A DNA stretch of 26,138 nucleotides from a virus: the IMG/VR virus record IMGVR_UViG_3300025120_000470, positions 1 to 26,138 of that record. One strand, given 5' to 3'. Position 1 is the stretch's first letter. Each line of letters opens with the position of its first letter. The translations under genes and the position numbers were made by a program. The notes under the pieces were generated by a model. It searched no databases. It saw only the letters and a list, made by a program, of their open reading frames with translations, and was not told where the DNA came from. Below are positions 12,343 to 19,233 of the stretch, in pieces.

Positions 12343-12383
12343 CCATAAAAAGACTTGACAATCTAACCTAAATGGAGTATAAT
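12343..12383 (+). promoter_or_regulatory. Sigma70-type promoter of SleB-like gene with shared 19-nt block (leaderless)
   Basis: The 19-nt block at 12343-12361 is identical to that before the bS21 gene. TTGACA (12355-12360), a 17-nt spacer and TATAAT (12378-12383) place +1 at 12390, exactly the A of the ATG. No ribosome site precedes the ATG. Confidence 0.8.
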
Positions 12384-12389
12384 CTGTTT

Positions 12390-12917
12390 ATGAATAAATT
12401 TTTATTAACTACAATATTATCTGTCGTTTCTTTTTCTGCAAGTGCAGAACCTGTATTGCCAAGTTCAAATCCTGCAATATGTCTTGCTAATAATATTTAC
12501 CATGAAGCAAAAGGTCAACCTGATGCTGGTCAAGTTGCAGTTGGACTCGTAGTATTGAATAGAGTACAAGATAGTAGATATCCAAACACTGTATGTGAAG
12601 TTGTATATGATGCTAGAATGCGAGAGAGTTGGAAAACAAAACAGTATCCAGATTTACCAGACGATGAAAGAAAGTATTATCCTAGAAAACATCAATGTCA
12701 GTTTTCATGGTATTGTGATGGTAAAGCAGATAGAATTAGAGATAAGAAATCATATGCAAAGATTTACGCATTAACAATTCGTATCTTAACAGGTAGGTAT
12801 GATGGATTGATTGAGGGTGCTACACATTATCATGCTCATTATGTCAGTCCTTCATGGAGTAAAACACACACATATGTAGGTCAAATTGCTGACCACATAT
12901 TTTATAGATGGGACTAA
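12390..12917 (+). CDS. Secreted SleB-type cell wall hydrolase
   Basis: A 175-aa protein with a Sec signal peptide (MNKFLLTTILSVVSFSASA, cleavage before EP) and a Hydrolase_2/SleB-type domain: ICLANNIYHEAKGQPDAGQV has the catalytic Glu in the YHEAKG box, followed by VVLNRVQDSRYPNTVCEVVY, HQCQFSWYCDG and ATHYHAHYV. Such enzymes are lytic transglycosylases or related peptidoglycan hydrolases. Export into the periplasm suggests a role late in lysis or in superinfection exclusion, in addition to the GH108 endolysin. An upstream in-frame ATG (12372) overlaps the promoter -10, so ATG 12390 is chosen, which fits the signal peptide. Confidence 0.88.
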   Translation: MNKFLLTTILSVVSFSASAEPVLPSSNPAICLANNIYHEAKGQPDAGQVAVGLVVLNRVQDSRYPNTVCEVVYDARMRESWKTKQYPDLPDDERKYYPRKHQCQFSWYCDGKADRIRDKKSYAKIYALTIRILTGRYDGLIEGATHYHAHYVSPSWSKTHTYVGQIADHIFYRWD

Positions 12918-12920
12918 TTA

Positions 12921-13151
12921 ATGAATGACGTAGAACCGATGACACCTAAAAGATTTTCTAAGATAGTTGAAGATATTGTTAAAGATAAACAAGTCAATTA
13001 TATGGATGCAATATTAATTTATTGTGAGAACCATGAACTTGAACCAGAAGATGTTAAGAAGTTTGTCAGTAAGACATTGAAAGAGAAGGTTGCAGTTAAT
13101 GCTCAAGATTTACATTATCTTCCGAGAACAACTGCAGAGTTACCAGTATGA
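12921..13151 (+). CDS. 33: T4 gp33-like late transcription co-activator
   Basis: In T4, gp33 links the sliding clamp (gp45) to RNA polymerase carrying the late sigma gp55 and enables late transcription. The 76-aa protein here aligns by eye with the C-terminal half of T4 gp33: KIVEDIVKDKQVNYMDAILI followed by YCENHELEPEDVKKFVSKTL and NAQDLHYLP correspond to the T4 stretch with MSYLEATTAFLEENSI and SEAIDENLL. TATAAATA boxes through the window fit such a system. It overlaps the next gene by 4 nt (ATGA) and directly follows the SleB-type gene. Confidence 0.75.
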   Translation: MNDVEPMTPKRFSKIVEDIVKDKQVNYMDAILIYCENHELEPEDVKKFVSKTLKEKVAVNAQDLHYLPRTTAELPV

Positions 13152-13747
13152 TTTTAAAGTATCAATTTTCTGAAACAAAACGTATATTAGATGATGCAAC
13201 CATTGCAAAGATTATTGATATGGGTAATTCTAATATTGAACCAGCAAAGATTGATGGTACTGAAGAAGCAATAAAAAACCATCGACTGAGTTCTGTTGCA
13301 TGGTTCAAAAGAAATGCACAAACTGAATTCTTTTATAAACCTCTACTTCAGATGATATATTTAGAGAATGTTAATAATAAGTGGAACTTTGATTATGATA
13401 TAATTGAAGACTTGCAGTTTACGAAGTATGAAGGTAGTAAGAAGCAACATTACGACTGGCACGCCGACCAGAGAAGCACTCCCTACTCTTCTAATGACGT
13501 ATCTAAAGAACTAGCAGGTAAGATAAGAAAGATTAGTTTTTCTATCATTTTAAATACTGATTACACTGGTGGTAACTTTGAGTTTGAAGTGGGGGCACCA
13601 CACGAAAAAAATAGAACAGAAGTCTTGACACCTAAGTTAGGATGTGCTATAGTGTTCCCTAGTTTTATGTTTCATAGAGTAACTCCCGTAACAGAGGGTA
13701 CTCGTTATAGTTTAGTAGGATGGATATGCGGCAAACCTTATCGATGA
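13148..13747 (+). CDS. 2OG-Fe(II) oxygenase, prolyl-4-hydroxylase/PKHD type
   Basis: A 199-aa enzyme with the full facial triad: HYDWHAD (His105, Asp107), then RKISFSIILN and a GGNFEFE strand, and GCAIVFPSFMFHRVTPVTEGTRYSLVGWICG with distal His176 and the 2OG-binding Arg186. This is the P4Hc/PKHD-hydroxylase layout (PiuC-like) and differs from the other two 2OG enzymes in the window. It is coupled to gp33 upstream and to gp59 downstream through 4-nt overlaps, placing it inside the replication/late-transcription block. The substrate is unknown. A promoter for gp59-gp32 lies within its 3' end (13625-13653). Confidence 0.88.
   Translation: MILKYQFSETKRILDDATIAKIIDMGNSNIEPAKIDGTEEAIKNHRLSSVAWFKRNAQTEFFYKPLLQMIYLENVNNKWNFDYDIIEDLQFTKYEGSKKQHYDWHADQRSTPYSSNDVSKELAGKIRKISFSIILNTDYTGGNFEFEVGAPHEKNRTEVLTPKLGCAIVFPSFMFHRVTPVTEGTRYSLVGWICGKPYR
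13625..13653 (+). promoter_or_regulatory. Sigma70-type promoter inside the 2OG gene, for gp59-gp32
   Basis: TTGACA (13625-13630), a 17-nt spacer and TATAGT (13648-13653), predicted start near 13660, reading into gp59. It lies inside coding sequence, so chance is possible, but hexamers and spacing match the intergenic promoters. Confidence 0.6.
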
Positions 13748-14385
13748 ATGAATTTGATGCTTTTAATGTGTACCTTGCTTTCAAGTTACACTTCACGACA
13801 GATAGATATGATATAACAAAGACCAGAGGTGCAGTCAAGACAAAAGACGAAACCTTTTATAAAAGGTCTGACCAGTTTAACTTCAAGAGACTTGCAGAAG
13901 AGTTTAGTGAAGATGAACTACCAAAGTTTCTGATTGCTAATCATGTAGATGGTAATCGGTGGGGTGGTGCTTTCATTTATGAAGAAGCACTACAAGTATA
14001 CAATATCTGGAGAGGTCGTTTACAGAGTTTAACAAAGAACTTGACTAATGACCTAGAAGAAATTTGCTCAGAACTTGAAGAAGAGAACATCAACAAGTTC
14101 GACAAATGCTTTGTAGTAAAAGATGAGCAACATCCTCTGCTACTACAAATGTATAGTCGTGGCGATGTTAAAATCGAAACGATGCTTATACTAGATGCTA
14201 TTAACAACTACTTGTCATATTGGGACAAGATGCTCGGTGAAGATTTCTTCTGGAAAGAAGAACGGCGAAAGTTAATCAAATACCGACCTTTTCTTGATTT
14301 AGATGTTGACAAATACAAGGTAATAGTGTATAGTAGAATACAGAAATATGATGAAAGTCATATAAATAGTCTTATATCATGTTAA
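13744..14385 (+). CDS. 59: gp59-like helicase loader
   Basis: T4 gp59 loads the gp41 helicase onto gp32-coated DNA at forks and recombination intermediates. The 213-aa protein matches its overall plan: MNEFDAFNVYLAFKLHFTTD, RYDITKTRGAVKTKDETFYK, RSDQFNFKRLAEEFSEDELP, FLIANHV and WGGAFIYEEA correspond to T4 segments (YKLYLMIKQHMNGKYDVIKY, YQKRRDKYFFQKLSEKY, FISNLV, WIGD). The ATG overlaps the preceding stop (ATGA), although the frame extends upstream to 13720. Its position directly before gp32 is as in other marine T4-like phages. Confidence 0.9.
   Translation: MNEFDAFNVYLAFKLHFTTDRYDITKTRGAVKTKDETFYKRSDQFNFKRLAEEFSEDELPKFLIANHVDGNRWGGAFIYEEALQVYNIWRGRLQSLTKNLTNDLEEICSELEEENINKFDKCFVVKDEQHPLLLQMYSRGDVKIETMLILDAINNYLSYWDKMLGEDFFWKEERRKLIKYRPFLDLDVDKYKVIVYSRIQKYDESHINSLISC
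14306..14334 (+). promoter_or_regulatory. Sigma70-type promoter upstream of gp32
   Basis: TTGACA (14306-14311), a 17-nt spacer and TATAGT (14329-14334) inside the 3' end of gp59. The predicted start near 14341 gives a leader of about 100 nt for gp32. Confidence 0.6.
14361..14368 (+). promoter_or_regulatory. T4-type late promoter box upstream of gp32
   Basis: Perfect TATAAATA near the end of gp59, about 74 nt before the gp32 ATG. With the sigma70-type site it would allow both early and late gp32 synthesis. Confidence 0.55.
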
Positions 14386-14441
14386 CGTGGATAAGATAAA
14401 CTTATACAACGCAATATAACGTACATACGAGGTAAAAACAT

Positions 14442-15380
14442 ATGAGTACATTCGCACAACTAAAGAAGTCTAACGACAATCTTTCCCGTCTACTAACAGA
14501 AGTAGACAAAGTAAATACCCCCCAAAAGTCTAATAACAGTAATCAAGATGAACGCTTCTGGCGTCCAGAACTAGATAAGTCTGGTAATGGTTACGCAGTT
14601 ATTAGATTCCTTCCAGAGAGTGAAGGTGAAGAACTACCATGGGTTCGTATCTTCAATCATGGGTTTCAAGGTCCTACTGGTAAATGGTATATTGAGAATT
14701 CTCTCACTACGCTAAATCAGAAAGACCCGGTTGCAGAGCATAACTCTGTACTATGGAACTCTGGTACTGAAGCGAACAAAGACATTGCGAGAAAGCAGAA
14801 GCGTAGACTTTCTTATATCGCTAACGTCTTAGTAGTTTCTGATCCTAAGCATCCTGAGAATGAAGGTCAAGTGAAACTGTTCAAGTTTGGTAAGAAAATC
14901 TTTGATAAGATTATGGATCAGATGAAACCACAGTTTGAAGACGAAAGTCCTATCAACCCATTTGACCCTTGGAAAGGTACAAACTTCAAATTGAAGATTA
15001 GAAAAGTAGAAGGTTTTACTAACTACGACAAATCTGAATTTGATTCCGGATCATCTTTATTCGAAGGTGATGATGCTAAGATTGAAGCATTGTGGAACTC
15101 ACAATATAAGTTGCAAGAATTTCTTGCATCATCAAACTTCAAGTCTTATGATGAGTTGCAATCAAAACTTAATTTGGTTCTTAACTTAGCAGGAGCATCT
15201 CAAGAAAGTTTCACGCCTGCTGATAACTATGTGGCACCAACGCCAACACCAGCAAGTGTGGATAAAGCACCATGGGTAGAAGAAGCGAAATCTACTACAC
15301 CAGAGGTGACACAATCATCAGGCGATGATGAAGATGATGAAGCAATGTCATATTTCAGTAAACTCGCCAGCGATGACTAA
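14442..15380 (+). CDS. 32: gp32-like single-stranded DNA-binding protein
   Basis: A 312-aa T4 gp32 homologue that coats single-stranded DNA in replication, repair and recombination. Core landmarks: FWRPELDKSGNGYAVIRFLP, WVRIFNHGFQGPTGKWYIEN, ARKQKRRLSYIANVLVVSDP and PINPFDPWKGTNFKLKIRKV. The T4 zinc ligands (His-X12-Cys-X9-Cys-X2-Cys) are absent: after KWYIEN comes SLTTLNQKDPVAEHN with no Cys, as I recall for cyanophage gp32. The C-terminus is acidic (SSGDDEDDE...LASDD), as needed for protein partners such as gp59. ACGAGGT precedes the ATG. A strong terminator follows at 15491. Confidence 0.95.
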   Translation: MSTFAQLKKSNDNLSRLLTEVDKVNTPQKSNNSNQDERFWRPELDKSGNGYAVIRFLPESEGEELPWVRIFNHGFQGPTGKWYIENSLTTLNQKDPVAEHNSVLWNSGTEANKDIARKQKRRLSYIANVLVVSDPKHPENEGQVKLFKFGKKIFDKIMDQMKPQFEDESPINPFDPWKGTNFKLKIRKVEGFTNYDKSEFDSGSSLFEGDDAKIEALWNSQYKLQEFLASSNFKSYDELQSKLNLVLNLAGASQESFTPADNYVAPTPTPASVDKAPWVEEAKSTTPEVTQSSGDDEDDEAMSYFSKLASDD

Positions 15381-15440
15381 CATAACACAATAGGAGCGGA
15401 AGTTATTCCATTCATTAGATTACTCTTATACTAGTTTGAG

Positions 15441-15455
15441 GAAATCTTAGATTTC
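15441..15455. other. Small perfect dyad after gp32
   Basis: GAAATCTTAGATTTC is a perfect inverted repeat (6-bp arms, 3-nt loop) between gp32 and the terminator. It could fold in the 3' leader of the gp32 transcript. No T-run follows, so it is not itself a terminator. Confidence 0.35.
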
Positions 15456-15490
15456 GTTTGATGAAGAAAGTAACAGTTGTTTAAGAAAAG

Positions 15491-15514
15491 GAGGACTTAC
15501 GTCCTCTTTTTTTT
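15491..15514 (+). terminator. Rho-independent terminator after gp32
   Basis: GAGGAC (15491-15496), loop TTAC, GTCCTC (15501-15506) and eight T residues (15507-15514), with flanking A/T pairs extending the stem. This is the clearest terminator of the window and closes the replication/auxiliary block before the virion genes. Confidence 0.92.
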
Positions 15515-15534
15515 ATGCCGATATTGAGAACCGT

Positions 15535-15542
15535 TATAAATA
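15535..15542 (+). promoter_or_regulatory. T4-type late promoter box after the gp32 terminator
   Basis: TATAAATA about 72 nt upstream of the ATG at 15614, right after the terminator, so the first virion-region gene can be switched on late. Confidence 0.6.
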
Positions 15543-15613
15543 GTATCAACGATTGATATGGTCGCACTTCCCTACAGTATGATATAAGATGTTTAACCTA
15601 GCAAGGGGTATTC

Positions 15614-16054
15614 ATGCTGGCAGAACTCGCACTATGCTCGGCGGCATTTAACACAGTTAAAGAATTTGTTCAGAACGGAAAAGAACTTCATCAAATGGGT
15701 GAAGGTCTCTTAAACTATTTTGACGCCAAAAGTAATCTGCAGAAAAAAGTAAATAAAGCAAGTGGAGATAAATCCGACTTAGAAGAGTTTCTTGCACTAG
15801 AGCAAATCAAAGCACAAGAAGACGAACTGCGTGAACTAATGATTTACACAGGACGTGCTGGTATGTGGCAAGATTGGATTAAGTTTCAAGCAGACGCATC
15901 ACAGAGAAGAAAAGACCAAGAGAAGGCAGAACTAAGAGCAAGAATACGAAGACAACAACAAATGTATCAATGGTTTGAGATTGGTGTTGCTACTGTTCTT
16001 ATTACTGTTGGTTGTGTATTTTTATTTTGGTTGTTTTATAAACTATCTACTTAG
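15614..16054 (+). CDS. C-terminally membrane-anchored phage protein (146 aa)
   Basis: The protein begins MLAELALCSAAFNTVKEFVQ, has a highly charged helical middle (LEEFLALEQIKAQEDELREL, then a GRAGMWQDWIKFQA segment and long Arg/Gln/Lys coiled-coil-like stretch to about residue 117) and one membrane helix at the end (IGVATVLITVGCVFLFWLFYKL, residues 121-142). I recall this family beside tail genes in cyanophages; function unknown. GCAAGGGG precedes the ATG. Its last 4 nt overlap the end of the convergent tape-measure gene. Confidence 0.72.
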   Translation: MLAELALCSAAFNTVKEFVQNGKELHQMGEGLLNYFDAKSNLQKKVNKASGDKSDLEEFLALEQIKAQEDELRELMIYTGRAGMWQDWIKFQADASQRRKDQEKAELRARIRRQQQMYQWFEIGVATVLITVGCVFLFWLFYKLST

Positions 16055-17979
16055 AAATCAACATTCGTAAGTTGAGTTAAATCTGACTTATGATGTATGT
16101 TATTCGTTGAAACAGTTGTAGTACTTGCATTACTAGAGTTGGTACTGTTAATCTGCGTCACGCTTGGTTTTTGTTGATTTGCCAACATTTCTAAAGTTGT
16201 TAGTTCGTTATTTTCTGCTTGTGCAGTTTGTAATTTATTTCCTGACTTATTAACTACAACACCATCACCAACTAATTGTGTGTTTGGTGGACCGGTCATA
16301 GCACCAGCAGTTGTAATTGGTGCCGCTGGTTCAGGTGCTACAAGACCTAGCGAATCCCTTAACATTTTAATATTCTTTGATGCTTCTTCGAAATTTACTT
16401 CACCTGATGCAAGACCTTTAAATTCTATACTTTCTCCACCGAACAATTTTTTAAAGAAACCACCCTCTGCTTTACCACCCATGATTGCTTTTTCGATTGC
16501 TGGCACGGCACCTACTAAGTCATCCGCCATATCTTTAATATTAATATCACCGCCATCAAATTTAAGTCCACTTAATTTTGATAATGCACTTTCAATTCTT
16601 TCTAGTGCAGTTGCGCCTTTTGTTAGGTCGTCTGCTTTACTAGCAACATTCATCATTTCTGTAATAGGGGACTCACTGCCTGTTAAGAAATTTACTATTT
16701 TTGCTCCAGCGTTTGCAAGAGAAGCAACAAGATTACCTGTACCGAATGACATTAGTCCATCTGATAATCCTGACATTACAGTTTTAAATCTCTCTACTTC
16801 TGCAGGAGTTGATCCAGGCAAAGATGGAATAGTTAAAAGATTTTTAACATTATCTACTGTAGTTTGTGACCAATCAGAACCTCCAGTAAATTTAGCGATA
16901 GCGGCACCTACTCCAGCGACAGTACTACCAATACCAAATGCTACAAGACCAGCAGATATAAATCCCATGTTTGTTGCAAAATCTACTACTTTCTTAAAGT
17001 CTATATCTCCAACAGTTACGAGAGTTTTTACATTATCAACAATACTTTGTGCCCATGTAGGATCAGTAAAGTTTGCAAGGGCACCACCAAGACCTCCAAC
17101 TGCCGCACCAACACCAAAGATAATAAGACCAGCAGATATGAATCCCATGTTGACGGCGAATTTTATTGCCTTAGTAAAATCAATGTCTGCAACTTCAACG
17201 AGTTTTTTTACATTATCAACAATAGTTACTGCCCATTTGGGGTCCATAAAATTATTCAATGCTCCTGCTAAACCTGCAACTGCAGAACCAATACCAAAGA
17301 TAGCAAGACCACCTCCGATTGTTCCTAATGCAAGTGCCGCTATGAATGCATCTGCTAATGATATATCTGCACCTAGTCCAGCGAGTTTCTTGACGTTCTC
17401 AACAATACTATCTACAAAATTACTGCTACCAGTAAAGTTTAGAAGTGCTTCAGAGAGACCTGCTACTGCAGAACCTCCTCCAAATATTGCTAGACCACCA
17501 CCAAGAGTTGTAAGTGCAAAAACAGTTTTCGTTATATCTCCAAGAGAAACTTCCTCGTTTAAACTTGTGAGTGTTAATACTTTGTCTTTTACTTTTTGTG
17601 CATCGAAATCTAAGAAACCTGCAAAGGCGGCAACAAGACCAGCGGCCGCACCTGCGGCGGCAACACCAAGCATTGCAAGTTTACTCATTGGTTTTTTCTT
17701 ATCAACTGCTACTTGACTATTATCAGCAGGACCTGCTATGATAGGCGCACCATCTGGTGCTTCTCTATTCGTTTCTGTTGCTTGTGCCGCACCAAATGCA
17801 TCAGGTGCAAGTGCGGCCGCAATTTGTTCTAGTAAATCAGTTTGAGGTGCGAGTGTACCTAAGATGTCTTGCAGATATGTTTCCATACTAGCAAGATGCG
17901 TAACTTGTGCATCTAACTTGATGCCATTTTCTACTTGCATCTTTTCAATTACATCTGCTAGTGAATTTATATCTGCCAT
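16051..17979 (-). CDS. Putative tail tape-measure protein (gp29 position) with five ~60-aa repeats
   Basis: A 642-aa protein rich in Ala, Gly and hydrophobic helices. A unit around (G/A)GL-x-x-FG-x-G--VAGL--A---F is repeated five times with motif centres near residues 163, 225, 285, 345 and 409 (period 60-64), each followed by (I/T)VDNVK-L-like sequence in the middle copies. An early hydrophobic stretch (about 99-123) and a Ser/Thr/Asn-rich C-terminus complete it. I infer a tape measure from size (T4 gp29 is 590 aa), hydrophobic repeats and position downstream of gp26 and the gp51-like ORF. A membrane or other structural protein is the alternative. GGAAC is the ribosome site. Confidence 0.6.
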   Translation of the reverse strand: MADINSLADVIEKMQVENGIKLDAQVTHLASMETYLQDILGTLAPQTDLLEQIAAALAPDAFGAAQATETNREAPDGAPIIAGPADNSQVAVDKKKPMSKLAMLGVAAAGAAAGLVAAFAGFLDFDAQKVKDKVLTLTSLNEEVSLGDITKTVFALTTLGGGLAIFGGGSAVAGLSEALLNFTGSSNFVDSIVENVKKLAGLGADISLADAFIAALALGTIGGGLAIFGIGSAVAGLAGALNNFMDPKWAVTIVDNVKKLVEVADIDFTKAIKFAVNMGFISAGLIIFGVGAAVGGLGGALANFTDPTWAQSIVDNVKTLVTVGDIDFKKVVDFATNMGFISAGLVAFGIGSTVAGVGAAIAKFTGGSDWSQTTVDNVKNLLTIPSLPGSTPAEVERFKTVMSGLSDGLMSFGTGNLVASLANAGAKIVNFLTGSESPITEMMNVASKADDLTKGATALERIESALSKLSGLKFDGGDINIKDMADDLVGAVPAIEKAIMGGKAEGGFFKKLFGGESIEFKGLASGEVNFEEASKNIKMLRDSLGLVAPEPAAPITTAGAMTGPPNTQLVGDGVVVNKSGNKLQTAQAENNELTTLEMLANQQKPSVTQINSTNSSNASTTTVSTNNIHHKSDLTQLTNVDF

Positions 17980-17989
17980 TTTTTAGTTC

Positions 17990-18322
17990 CTATTTGCTTT
18001 TTTTATCAGCGTAAGCATTCGCTCCAAAATAAGCGGCAACCAATGCTGAAATTGCGACAAAGTAAGTTGGGGCGATATCTGCAATCAATCTTGCCGCCAC
18101 TTCTTGTCCTAGTAATGATGTAATCAAAATACCTGATGGGTAAAATAACATTCCCATCAAAGCAAACCATGTCATAAATCTCATAGCATCTCTTCTCGCA
18201 TCTGCATCCTCTAGTTCTTTTCGTTTAAATTCAAGATACATCTCTTGTTCGCCTGGTGTTACTTTACCGTCACCATTTGTATCTGCTGGATGAAATCCTG
18301 CTTTTTTAATCTCTTCCGTCAT
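17990..18322 (-). CDS. Membrane protein with EF-hand-like calcium loop (110 aa)
   Basis: Residues 14-25, DTNGDGKVTPGE, form a canonical EF-hand loop (Asp14, Asn16, Asp18, Lys20 backbone, Glu25). A charged helix follows, then two membrane helices (FMTWFALMGMLFYPSGILIT and FVAISALVAAYFGANAYA) and a basic tail. The ATG overlaps the stop of the -1 frame ORF by 4 nt (ATGA). It sits between the tail chaperone region and the tape measure. The shape is compatible with a holin-like or virion membrane protein; neither is shown. Similar EF-hand/two-helix proteins occur in marine T4-like phages by recall. Confidence 0.7.
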   Translation of the reverse strand: MTEEIKKAGFHPADTNGDGKVTPGEQEMYLEFKRKELEDADARRDAMRFMTWFALMGMLFYPSGILITSLLGQEVAARLIADIAPTYFVAISALVAAYFGANAYADKKSK

Positions 18323-18507
18323 GTTGCGTTCCTCTGTCTTTGTTTTTCATTCTCTTCTTGAATATATTGGGTCAACAGAGTAATATATATTTCCCTCTCC
18401 CACGGTATCATGTTTTCTAGTTCTGTTAATGAGTATTTATGATGTTGCATCAATGCAAAATTCGTTTGCATATAATTAACTAACTCATCATGCGAGAGGG
18501 TTATACT
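18319..18507 (-). CDS. gp51-like -1 frame ORF, probably reached by ribosomal frameshift from gp26
   Basis: A 62-codon frame with no good start runs from the slippery site at the end of gp26 to TGA 18321-18319. It reads SITLSHDELVNYMQTNFALM then QHHKYSLTELENMIPWEREI and YITLLTQYIQEENEKQ. The FALM-HHKYSLTELENMIPWER core looks like the T-type part of tail assembly chaperones and occupies the place of gene 51, which follows 26 in T4. The only ATG (18471-18469) has no ribosome site and would omit the first 12 residues. Between this and the tape measure lies only the EF-hand gene. Confidence 0.65.
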   Translation of the reverse strand, partial: SITLSHDELVNYMQTNFALMQHHKYSLTELENMIPWEREIYITLLTQYIQEENEKQRQRNAT

Positions 18508-18513
18508 AAAAAA
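18393..18513 (-). promoter_or_regulatory. Candidate programmed -1 frameshift signal
   Basis: On the minus strand the heptamer T TTT TTA (18513-18507) is followed after 6 nt by CCCTCTC (18500-18494), which pairs perfectly with GAGAGGG (18399-18393). Heptamer phase, spacer and GC-rich stem match known -1 frameshift signals. The zero frame stops 6 nt after the heptamer, while the -1 frame stays open for 62 codons. Confidence 0.65.
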
Positions 18514-19202
18514 TTTTGTAACCCACTTATTTCTCTAGTTTGTTCTTTACCACAAGTACTACACACATAATCTAAAGTAGTAGAAATCTTCGGCATTGAT
18601 TCCAGATAAGTTCTAATTTTATCAAACTGTTCTGCAGTCATACTTTCGATGAATTCTTTTAACTCTTCTTTAGGTGTAGTCTTAGCATCAATAATATTAC
18701 CATCACTTTCAATACTTTCAATACAGTTCTGTAGAAAGTTAAAGTTACCATCAACTTTTTCTACATCAACATTACTGAGCGTTTTAATTGTAGGATATTG
18801 CATATGAATAGTAATATCATCATTGATTTTAATCTTACTATCAACAAGTTTTGATGCATCATATTTAACATCTGTTAAATTTAGTTGTATGTTTGTTAGA
18901 CCTTCACAACCTTCTTCTAAACATTTAACTCTAAAGTCAATGCTCTCGCCCACTGACTTTTCTCTTAAACGTAAAAAGATATTCTCTATCTCAAATAGTG
19001 GTAATGTATCCATGTCTAATTTTTGAAACGTACAATTATTAATAATCTTTTTAATTGCATTCATCAAATTAGAAGTTCCTGCTTCTTCCATTGCGAGAAG
19101 AAGTATTTTCTGTTCTTTAACCAAAAAAGGTCTGAACTTTATGATATCGCCATTATATATTTTTAACTCATATTCTGGTGCATCAATTCTAGGTAGTGCC
19201 AT
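18501..19202 (-). CDS. 26: gp26-like baseplate hub / tail assembly chaperone protein
   Basis: A 233-aa protein of the T4 gp26-type baseplate family: MALPRIDAPEYELKIYNGDI then IIKFRPFLVKEQKILLLAME, IENIFLRLREKSVGESIDF and a late VCSTCGKE Cys pair which, with KCLEEGCEG around residue 112-120, could bind zinc. In T4, gp26 and gp51 are needed for hub assembly. The 3' end AAT TTT TTA GTA TAA contains the slippery heptamer T TTT TTA (18513-18507) in the right phase, so part of the product may be extended into the gp51-like frame. AAGGAG supports the start. Confidence 0.85.
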   Translation of the reverse strand: MALPRIDAPEYELKIYNGDIIKFRPFLVKEQKILLLAMEEAGTSNLMNAIKKIINNCTFQKLDMDTLPLFEIENIFLRLREKSVGESIDFRVKCLEEGCEGLTNIQLNLTDVKYDASKLVDSKIKINDDITIHMQYPTIKTLSNVDVEKVDGNFNFLQNCIESIESDGNIIDAKTTPKEELKEFIESMTAEQFDKIRTYLESMPKISTTLDYVCSTCGKEQTREISGLQNFLV

Positions 19203-19233
19203 AATTATTTCTCCTTAATATTGTCACTTGTTA

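Noticed and set aside
16280-17716. 478-codon open frame on the plus strand
   Set aside because: It lies antisense to the repeat-rich tape-measure gene. Its Ser/Pro/Ala-rich product mirrors the Gly/Ala codons of the other strand, it has no ribosome site or promoter, and the minus-strand gene fits the operon.
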